A stretch of 64,000 nt of DNA from NCBI GenBank assembly GCA_964017155.1, contig OZ024856.1:46470110-46534109 (forward strand), read 5' to 3'. Every line of letters begins with the position of its first letter. Within the stretch, counting starts at the first letter, position 1. This DNA is from Oasisia sp. SBJ-2009 (Eukaryota; Annelida; Polychaeta; Sabellida; Siboglinidae). The translations under genes were made by a program, and so were the position numbers. The notes below the pieces were generated by a model. That model made no database searches, was not told the origin of the DNA, and saw only the letters and a list, made by a program, of their open reading frames with translations. This document shows positions 12,911 to 24,900 of this stretch, piece by piece.

Positions 12911-15900
12911 ACCATTAGTAATGAGTTACACTGAAGTAAAATGCTTATAGTACTGCTTTACTACAATAGTGAAAGCAGTTAAGTATGCCTTCACCGTAAC
13001 TGATTACAAATAAAAAACATACATTCATGCACAATTTCACATCAGCATTTTACATAACTTTTCAACAATAGTCCTTCATAATGTTTTTGCTTTATCTAGC
13101 AGTGACCTCACTGATGTGCACACACATAACAAGTGCAACCAATGAGTACATCTTTATTACTTATAATTAACCTTTTATTCACCGATTAATTTTGCATACA
13201 TCCAAAATCGAGACAATAGTTTTTATAGGCAAACAGAACATTCCAATACAATCACCCCTCTGCATTAAATATCTCAATTGCGATAACTGCTTTTTTATTA
13301 ATGATATGTTATCTATCTATGAGACAAGTTTCCTGGTAACGACTCTACATGTAATTAGTGTCTATGTACTTACGACATCATGGACATGCGTGCCATCAGC
13401 TCGGCCTTCATACTGTACAGTGGGTCGTCCCGGCTGATACCTGGTGAGACGACACAATATGAACAACAAAGAACATCTCACAAGCGCACAGAGCAACACA
13501 CAGTGGGTCTACATGTCACTAGCAAGGTGTGTGGTCCTCTACACGGAACATCAACGTGTGCTACGGTTGACCCGGCTTGCCTCTGCACTGCTGCCAATAA
13601 GGCTTGTGTTGAAACTAGATGTTTGGTTTATCTGAATGGGATATGTCGTAAGGAGCCAATATTGGCTATTACATATGACGGGGGTGTGTGCGCATGTTAT
13701 TGTGTGTTTGAGCTGCAGATCAGGCGGCTGAAATCACTTATCGGTTTCAGCCTGGACCTGCGACTCGTTTAATTTGTTCCAGTCAACTATTGTTTTTACA
13801 AAACATTAATTCTTAAATTGTTCAGTGTGGGCTGTAGGTACTATGAAACATCTGGTGTTGTTGGTTGTTAGACAACATTTGAGGATATATGGTCTGGGAA
13901 GTGCTTAGGTTGAATGTGTCTTTTGTTTGTTTTTTTGGGGCCGGAAGAATGTTTCAGTGGGGAGGGCTGGGATTTATCACCTTAACACGTTGCATGGTCA
14001 AAACTTTCAAATTGCAAGCATTGCTATGAACTAAATAAAGCAACTAAATCCAACTTTGCATGCAGTATACATTTAACATAAGTGTTATAGTCATAACAAC
14101 ATAACTTTAAATGAAAAAATTTAAACCTACATGTGGACACACCCTCCCTTTAAATACACTATATGCGGACTATTTCAAGTGCACATCCCCTGAAGCACTC
14201 AACTCCATGTGTATATAACTGTTTGTTTGCGTCCTTGGACTAATGACCTCTGACATACCAACTGGCATTGTGTTTCTGAAAACACAACTTTATTTTGAGA
14301 TTTGTTGTTCTGTAACAAACCATGATTGGCCATTGCAACATAATATCACTGGTGACACAACATTTTGTATTATGAAGCCGGGCGACATTTATTATTGTAT
14401 TAAAATATAGGTGGACAAGAAATAATTTAATATTTAACACAATATAAGGAACTACTGTCTCAGTCAAGATGAGTTGTCCTCGTGATTCACTGCTTTATGT
14501 ACAAGCAAATGTCTAAATATACAATAATAATATTTTATCACAAAATCAACTGAACAAAAAAAGGCTGATATGTGAACACAGCTAAGTTGTGGATTTTATG
14601 TCAAGGTTTGAGATAATCTCACATAATACCAGGCATGAGGACATGTCACAGGTACGAGAATGTTCTGACTGATCCGACCACCACCTTACCCAGTTGCAAG
14701 GTCATGCGGTCACACGAGTTGTCTGCATAAACAAAGCCGCTGTGATTGAGCAGCTCCGAGTTGCAGCGTGGCCCGTAGAAGATGAACACCTGCAGGGATA
14801 GGTCAAAGGTGAAGGTCACGGAAGGGAAAGTTCAAGGGTGAAGGTCACATATGTGCTCATATGTAATACAAACCGCAGTGTTACTAGCGTTTGACTGTGT
14901 GTCATTCAAATTATGTTTAGCAACTTTTGTGGTACATGGATTATCTTGGTAACAGTGCATGAAATGTGTCAAAAAGTGTTGTTTTCCCAATCAAATAGTT
15001 TTGAAAAATTATCAAATAATATTCTAGGGTTTGTATACCAGTGATGATTGTTAAAGCATTATTACACAATATAGATCGTCATTCAGAAGGATAAATCACA
15101 ATTAGCAAGTGGACAGTCGCCATCTACTGCTTCAAAATTTTTCACCACTAGTCTTTCTTTAAAAAGTAGTATAACTGCAGTATTACTGCAGAAGTATGCC
15201 CTAATTATGGGCCATTATATTGGTGAATGTGTAAGTGTTCGATAGCTATAAATAGAACAGATGCACATACCTGGTCGTCCTTCGAGAAGTCTCGCAAACT
15301 GAAGCATTCGCTGCAGTCCTTCTCCACGTTGAAGTTGGTTGTGATCTAATGACGATAAGTTCATGTCAAAACACTCAGCAACCATTCCTGGTGACATCAT
15401 ATTATGTCCAGGCCACATATGTTCACGTTCAAGTTCTAAGCCAGGACCTGGCAGGCATGTTACATTTGGTGTAACAATTCAAGTGCTGTTAGTTTCAGGT
15501 TGTATGCAGTGATTGTTGTATTGCATAAACCAGACAGTTTGAAGCTGAATAGATGTGTCTGGGAAGCATGTCAAATTAGTCGTGGTTTCAGCTTGTTTTG
15601 ATTAATTGAATGAGACCTCACAAAACCAAATGTACCAGTCAAAACAACTGCAACAAGACTCAGAAGTGCCCCTGAAAAAAACCACTGCAAAATGCCAGGA
15701 GTTGGTTTCATGAAGCTTACTTAAAGTTATGCACTTACTTATTTGGTCATTTAAAAAAAATTCCTTTATTTACTACAATAGCTTTAAGAACATTCTTAGT
15801 GGGTTTACGAAATCGCTCCCACCACATGTCCAACCACTGTGTCATTCTTCTTGACACTATGTGTGAGGAAACAATGAACTGAACCCAACTGACCAACCCA

Positions 15901-18900
15901 CCATGCCTATCAACCAACCCACCATGCCTATCAACCAACCCACCATGCCTATCAACCAACCCACCATGCCTATCAACCAACCCACCATGCCTATCAACCA
16001 ACCCACCATGCCTATCAACCAACCCACCATGCCTATCAACCAACCCACCATGCCTATCAACCAACCCACCATGCCTATCAACCAACCCACCATGCCTATC
16101 GACCAACCCACCGTGCCTATCGACCAACCCACCGTGCCTATCGACCAACCCACCGTGCCTATCGACCAACCCACCGTGCCTATCGTCCAACCCACCGTGC
16201 CTATCGACCAACCCACCGTGCCTATCGACCAACCCACCGTGCCTATCGTCCAACCCACCGTGCCTATCGACCAACCCACCATGCCTATCGACCCACCCAC
16301 CATGCCTATCGACCAACCCATCATGCCTATCGACCAACCCACCATGCCTATCGACCAACCCACCATGCCTATCATCCAACCCACCATGCCTACCGACCAA
16401 CCCACCGTGCCTATCATCAAACCAACCGTGCCTATCGACCAACCCACCGTGCCTATCGACCAACCCACCGTGCCTATCGTCAAACCCACCGTGCCTATCG
16501 ACCAACCCACCGTGCCTATCGACCAACCCACCATGCCTACCGACCAACCCACCATGCCTACCGACCAACCCACCATGCCTACCGACCAACCCACCATGCC
16601 TACCGACCAACCCACCATGCCTATCGACCAACCCACCATGCCTATCGACCAACCCACCATGCCTATCGACCAACCCACCATGCCTATCGACCAACCCACC
16701 ATGCCTATCGACCAACCCACCATGCCTATCGACCAACCCACCATGCCTATCGACCAACCCACCATGCCTATCGACCAACCCACCATGCCTATCGACCAAC
16801 CTACCATGCCTATGCGTCCGTTGCAGTGGTTGCACATGTCCCAGTAGGGGATGAGGGCCATGTCTGACTGCTCCCCCGCCCCACTCGGGATCTGGTTCTG
16901 ACGCGTCATCACTGTCGCCACGGCCCACCTAACAACACAACGCGCTTGATGACGTGAACAACATCTACTGATGTACATTTTAGAAGTCGTGTATAAATAT
17001 TGGAATATGGAATTCATTGTATACGTAAAGTTGAATGTACATTTTATGTACACACACTGTATGCATTATATAATTATAATGTGTATTTTTATGTACATAT
17101 ATTTATTTTTAACCATTTATCTTTTATTTATGTTTGTCTATATCTTTGTATTTCATTTATTTATTATTTTATTATGGACTTTTGTGTCTGAAATAAAGCA
17201 TTATTATTATCTACTGTGCTAAAATCTGCCACCTCAACTCACTTCAGTGTCAAGTTGATGATGTTTGAGCAAGGATCGTTTTTTATTTAATGACTTTTAT
17301 GAATTATTTTACGAAATGGCGTAAATGTTCATATAATTCCAAAGTTATGCATTTTCTAGGGACAACAATACACCTGATTTCTGCAGACTAAACTAGCAGG
17401 AGAGGGTTTTTATATCCACGGTATATTTTTACTACAAATGGTTTACCTGTCAATGAAGTTAATCATCAATTCTTCCAAATAGTCATACCAAAGCCATGGA
17501 ATCCAATTAGGCTTTTTTATTAGCGTTATTATTATTTGTGTAAACTTACCGATAATCATCGTAGCAGAAATTCTTTATAGGAAGCTTGGTCTTAGCATCT
17601 GTAAACCCCTGAAACAAAACCATTTGAGTTAAAATATAGGGTGACATTATGGATCTTAGATACCGGTAATTAATTGTGTTTGATTCACACCATATTTAAC
17701 GTGTCTAATAAAAATTGGTATATAATGGGGTATTTGTTATTTAGGACTGTTACTACCAATGTTAAGTGAACTTTTCTAGGGAGAATTTATCGAGAACTTA
17801 TTTGTCCATTTAATTCTATTGTTGACAGGCAATAGGCAGCAGAGTCAACTGGAGCAATGTGGAATGGACAAAATTGTTGATTATCAGCATGATCACGTTT
17901 TGAATCTAATCCTCTCAACTGCTGGCATGTCAATTTAACTACTGGGTAGTACTCATTGGATGTGCCCAGTGGCGGGACCAAGTGAGCGCTTGCTTGAATT
18001 CAACATAACTCACATTTTGTTGGAATGTGGCACCACGCATTGCATTTTGAATGCTAGGGGACTAATTAAGTAAAACAAAAATTGTGATATGGTTCTTTTC
18101 GAAACTCCACTAACCTAGCTATTTCACTTTTTCTGCCAACGAATGATTATGACAAAGCCCATTTGCAGCCCCACTGGTGACATCAAGTTAAATAATATTC
18201 CAGAGTATTGTTTGGAATGTCTGATGGACAATTTTAATGGCGATTCAGACTCAAGACGAAATTGAGTTTGTGGATGACAATAAAGTATGTTTTTACCAAT
18301 CTGTCACTGAAAGTATCAACAAATATTGTGACATTTTGACTGCTGAAATAGACAATATTTTTGGGTGGGAATTTTATTTTGAATTATCTATTACTATGAC
18401 AACCAGATTATGAACTGATTTGCTTTATTGAAATTAATTGCATTTTTTACACCAACTTTCATAGTCACTCTATTTTATTTGTGTATACATGACTTATATT
18501 GTTTATAGTACATACACACTATTGAACAGATTCGTACTTCGGAGACTAGCGTACAAAGTTTATTATTATTTTATTATTATCCACTGACAAGTTCAAGAAT
18601 GTACCATTTGAAGTTATTTATTCATGACAAAAGCTCCTGAAGTGAAATAGGTAATATTTGTGTCAAATGATGACTGCACTGCAGATCTGAAATGAGAAAG
18701 ATTCACCTGCTTTTGTGACCTTCAACAAAACCACTTGATATTCAAGTTCTCGGACCATAGTAACAAGAGAAATGGGTAATGCTTCCCAAGAACACGAACC
18801 TGAAATAGTTTGAAGAAGTACGCATACTGCCGGGCGATGTTACGGAACTGGTTGAGTATCGTACCTGAAACAAAGACAGGACGGTGAACACAGAAGCACA

Positions 18901-21900
18901 ACTTACTTACTTACTTAATCCTCTTCGTCCCCAGTGGGACATAAGGCCACAACAATATTCCGCCACAAGGTCCTGTCCTTGGCTGAGGCCTGAGATTCTC
19001 CCCACGACAGCCCCATCTCTCTCAGCTCGGCCATCACTGTTTGTCGCCACGTCATCTTTGGCCGTCCTCGCTTCCTTTTTCCTGGTGGTGTCCATCTGAG
19101 TGCCACTTTGGGGATGCTGTCTCCGGGCATTCGCAGGACGTGTCCTAGCCATCTCAGCCGCCTGCGTTTCATTTCTAGGACAGCACTGTTGCAGCCCGTC
19201 TTCTTATACAGGGCCACGTTGGAGATCTTATTGGGCCAGAATATTCGGCAGATCTTTCTCAGACATCCATTGTGGAACGCGTCGATCTTTGCCATGTCCC
19301 CTTTAACCACTCGCCAGCACTCTGAGCCATACAGTAGGATGGACTTCACATTACTGTTGTAAAGTCTTATCTTTGTTTTGGTGGTGTACTGGTTAGACTT
19401 CCAAATGTTCTGCAGTTTGGCGAAAGCACAGCGGGCTTTACCGAGTCTTGCCTTGATGTCTTTTTGGCCTGCATTGTCTTTGCTGATGAGACTACCCAGG
19501 TAAGTAAAGTATAGAAGCACAACAGGAACTGAAAAAATTCATTGGATTTGAAAATGTTCATAAATCAGAACCTCCTAAAATTATGAGAAAATAGCTCGCC
19601 AAACAAACCATCTTTAGACAAATAAACACTCAACTGATCAGTTGGTCAACTCACATAGGTTTATGCAAACTGCAGAGATATGTCCACCTGTCATTTGGAT
19701 AGGTAAAACCTAAATATGAGTGGACGGGTAAAAAATAAGAAATAAAAAGGTCTTCAAAAATCCTAGATATTGTCAGTTATGCTTTGAAAATGGGTGTCAC
19801 ATTTGTGTTTGTAGTTTATTTAATTACGTTATAAAACATCTCAACTAACACATATGTATATGAGTTAACATCCATCTGTCCACTTACTGCAGGCGGGCGA
19901 CCCTCGCAGCAACTGGAGCTCATCGACAGAGAAGTACAGCGGAGTTGTGTAGCGGTCAGGCAGGATTTCTTACATTGGTCAAGAATCAAATAAGTAGTAA
20001 TGACTGACATGCTAAATACACCATTCTGTGTCAGTAAATGTCCACAGTGTAATCAGTACAGTGTAGTATATAAGACAGGAATTAAAGATGCCAGAAATGT
20101 TGACGCATTCAAAAAGTCCAACAAAACTAATGGCCTATATTATTATTTTACTTTTTTTCCTGTATTTTTATTGCATTGTATTTTATATATATTTAATGCA
20201 TAACATGGGAATATTATACTTTTTTCCTGTATTGTTATTGCATCGTATTTTATATACATGTATATTTTAACATGGGAATACGTAATTATATTTTAAGTAT
20301 TAACACATGATGTGTGCACATTGATAAACATCGTTTTCTTTAAACGATGACATGTATTTTTAGATTATTTATTATAAATGATATAATAACACATAATGCG
20401 TACATAACTACATATCTATTTTTTTTAAATGCATACATCTTTGTGTGAAAGTCAGCTTTCACGAAATGGAATTGCGTTATAAACGGGGCGACTGTATGAG
20501 CTGTTTAGAGGATACTGATGTAGGGTGACCAGAACGACTCTGGGTTACACTTCTCACAGAGCAGATGAAGTGCCAGCACAACATTGGGCATCGCCTGCAG
20601 GATGCGATCCTCCTTGATGACTGAGCCTAGAACACAACCACACAACTCAACAAACGCTTCTTGTAGGGGAGGCTGTATTTTTACTCGAGTGAATATTTGA
20701 TAAAGAACCACATTGTGTACAATAAATATATCGACTGTGGTCTGTGTTTTATTTTTACATAACTCAAGTCTTATTAATAATAATAACTTATTTATATAAA
20801 AAATCTAAAGTAAAGCATTGTAAAACAACCATAAAATAGCACAATACGGGTAGACATAATATACAAAGTAACTGGGCAAAACCAAACGACGCTATATCAC
20901 AATGAGTGATGGATAAGTCTAAATCACAAATAAGAGTTTCTACAAAACAGGTAGTTAAATTAAATATAATACTTCGAGTTGCATTAAATAAATAAAAAAA
21001 AAAATACAATAATAAGTGGACAAGTAGTAGCTACACAAATTAGAAAATAATTAGAAAAATACAATATTGTCTTATTTAAACTAATAAAAATATTAAATGT
21101 ATGATCCTGTAGTGGGACCCTCGGAATCACATCAAACTGACCAAGCACAGACAACTCCGCAGTCTTTGTAGTCATCATCACCTTCCTTGGTATTGACAGG
21201 AACAACTCGGACATCTGCAACAAGCAACCCGTACATATTACTCTTCAGATGTAAAGTTGGCCAAACATTTAGATGTAAAGTCAGCCAAATCCTTAGAATG
21301 ACACTAGAAGTCAACCAAGTCTATCCGAAAATAATTGCATCATGGTGCACGGTCTGGTGGGGAGTTATCTTTTAGCTGTGAAAACACATCGGAAATTACA
21401 TCTGAATGAACAAAACCCACTGGGAAAACAGGGACTTCAATGGCTGAGGTTTAACGTGCAACCACATCTTGCAAGAACTATTATGGAACAGTCTAAACAT
21501 ATTAATAAAACTGTTTTTCTATAGCACTAATTCCCGCATGGCGGATCAATGCGCTGTACAAGACATATAATAAATGTATTAATAAATATAAATTATATAA
21601 ATTAATATAAATCAAATCAAATTTTGGATTAAGATCTACACTAGCAAACCTTTATACGTAAATTATATAAATCATATAAATCAAGTTAAAATAAATTAAA
21701 CACTGTTTTAAAGATGTATAGTACTTTTTACAGAGGTTTACTCTGTAAATTATATAAATTAATATAAAATTAAGATTTACTAAATCTGTGTATGTAAATT
21801 ATCTATACGTTAATCTAAAACATAAATACTGATGTGTAACATCTATATACTGTGTATAACACTAAAAAGAAATTCTAAAGCAGTGTCCGTCATTTCACAA

Positions 21901-24900
21901 CAATTTGAATTAATTAAACATTAAACCAAATTTGTAAAACAATTCTTATATTTGCTATTACCACCTGACAAAATTAAATATCATATATAATTAAATGATT
22001 GTTATATACATAGTAATGATGGTCACATTCAGCACAAAACAACTTCCTACGGTAATTTTTTTTAATGTTTGACATTGTGTCAGCCAATATTTTCTTAAAA
22101 TACTGTATAACATGTCACTGGATGTGGCCAACAACTAAAACCGTCACGGTTTCTGTTACCTTTATGTCTTTGTTGGCCTTCAGCCCAAAACCACCTTCAT
22201 CAAACTTGTCGATGGAGACAGCGTCTGTGACAACTCCATGTTCCTTCACCCAGGCGCTGAACCCCTCCATGTTGGCCTCTCTGTCAGAGTGGGACAACAC
22301 GTAACCTGGGATACAATGCAAATATTGATTATTATGAGACAAACAGAGTCCGTACACATCTGGACATTTGAAATTCAAGGCTATTCAAGACTTTTCAAGG
22401 CTATTTCAAATAGAAATTCAAGACTGTTTTAATGACATGTGTACTTTTAAGTGCAGTAAATTAAGCAGGGTCCGTACACATCTGGACATTTGGAATTCAA
22501 GGCTTTAAAAAAAAAAAAATTCAAGGCTGTTTTAACGACATTTGAACCTTTAATCGCAGTAAATTAACATGAAAAACATCAATCAAAATGGCATAGTTAA
22601 ATACAGCCACACAGGTTGTCACATCAGTAAATTAAGTTATTACTGTTACTGACCACATTTACAGTTCTGATCAGTCATTTCTGCCAGTCTAGCACAGTGC
22701 TTTCAATTGCTCCCACTTGGAAGCAGCACTTTTCCTCAGTGCTTTAGCTTTTGACAGGAGTGTCAGATCGCCTGTAGTCTCAGCGGTATCTGCAAGTTCA
22801 TCAGACGATGTCATCAGTGCAGCAATATCCGTGTTCAACCGCTGTCTCTTGGCATCTTGCTTCTTGCTGTTGTCTGCGTCAAGCGTTCGCTTGGTGTTGT
22901 GGGTTGCCTTTTTCTTTTGTTCTTCCAAGTGGGCAAAATAGCGCTGCCTTGCCCCTTGCACATACGACAGCATCGACTTTGTGACAGGGACATCACATAC
23001 GCCTCCAGCAGTGGAGACCGCATCATACACGATGCGCTGTGAAACAATGGAGTCTGCTTTCAGATTCTCCACCACCAACTGGGTGTTGATGGAGAACCCT
23101 CGCTCCACTGTGGCCTGTCCATGTGACAGAACCAACAGCTTCTTGACGACAGGCCACAGCTTTGCGAAGTGCAGTGGTCCTTCCATGTTCTTGTAGAAGA
23201 ACGTGTCCAGCCTGTCTGTGTCAGGGGAGAACTCCTTGAACTCACTGTGGTTCTGCGCAACGACTTCGGCCATGTACGCTGCAAACTGCCACCCAATCAA
23301 GTCACAGTCGGGTTCATTCACGTGATGGAGGTCGACTAGCTTGTGCAAGACACGCTTGAAGTTGTCGACACATCCATTGCTGTCACTGACCATCTGGCGT
23401 GGATCCAGACAAGTCAGGTAGCGTGTCATGGCATATTTGATTGGTGACTTCAGAAGTAGTTTCTGTGTCGAAGCAACCAGTGCCTTCTTGCAGTCGTCTC
23501 GGAAGGTCATCCTTCCCAAGTCGCTGCACTTCTTTGCCGCTCCAAGTTCCTTAAGTGCCTTCGCACCAGAGAAGCCAGTGTCAATCTTGGGGTTGCAAAC
23601 GTGTCCCTTCTTGTCGGTCACATCTATCTTTGATATGGCGCAAGACCATAGCAGACGACATACGCACACTTCTTTTCACCGCACGAGAAAGCCTGAGCAA
23701 TGCTGCTGTCGGGAAACATAAGCTGAAACAGCTTATCAGCTCCATTGCAGCTTGCATAGGAATAGTGAGCAGTGACCACTTTCATTGCCCACAGAATCTC
23801 TGCTCGCCAGTGTTGATCTGACCGAAGGTGACCAGCAACTGTCACTGAGGTGGCTGATGAACACGGTTTCGGAGGTTGACTTGGGCTTGGTTCTGCAGTG
23901 CTTTCTTTGCTAGAGGCATCAGGTGCTGAACAAATAAAAGATCATCATTAAATATAACTAAATATGTATTATTAGTTAAAGTATTAATTAAAATTTAGAT
24001 ATATAAAATTAAATGTTTACAGCTCACTTTACTATTCTGAGTACCGAGTGTGTAATTCTCTTGTTTTTACACAGGCCTGGGCCTATGCTATATGAATATA
24101 TTTGCCCTATATTTTATTTTAATTATACATATAATAATATAGTTGTACGTTTATATAAAATATGCAACATGACACCAATTATTAAATATAATAAGCCCAA
24201 GGCAGTAAATGAAAAAAATTATGGAAATACCAACATTTCATTATGATTATTCAAAATGGCGAAACTCATAAATAAATAAACATATTTGGTAATTGATATT
24301 GGTCATTAAAGTATGTTAGATATAGTAATAGAAAGTGCAAGTAAAAATAACTAGTCACTAACGTTAATTAATTATCAATCTGAATGGCCCTCACGTCTAG
24401 AAAATAATATTATTATAATCCTCGATCTAGGATGCCCTGGCCGCGTCGCGCCGCAGCCTAGGCAAAGCCGCTAGCACAGCAAGGACGGCCGCGGAGCAGC
24501 CGGGCCTAGCGTCCGCCTAACATTAAACCCGCACTCGGCATGCAACCGCGGACATATTCACAAATTATATAATATATTTTATCAGCTACTAGTATATTAA
24601 CACATACCTGAAGCAAGTTTTTTCGTTTTGTCGCTTCATATTTTCGACGTGCTTCTTCCCAACGCTGTGACTACGAAGTGCTGCTTCGTCCATTCCCTTG
24701 ACATCGAAGTCACGTTTGCAAACACGACAGTGCGCAGAAAACACATCCTTCGTATTACGCGCCAACCATGTAACATATTCTGTCTTGAAATTTCGACTTG
24801 CCCATCTTTTCAAACGAATCGCATCACACTTTATCAACTTTTACTCAAAACAAAATGGCGGCGATGTCGACCACGAGGAAATACCGATTGCCCAATGAGT

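Noticed and set aside
15890..16818. CRISPR-like or satellite repeat array
   Set aside because: Units are directly adjacent without unique spacers and the window is eukaryotic.
15747..17053. Three open frames of 310-400 codons of 7-residue repeats
   Set aside because: They result from a 21-bp noncoding minisatellite whose unit length is a multiple of three; one merely continues from SETD3 exon 9 past its donor.
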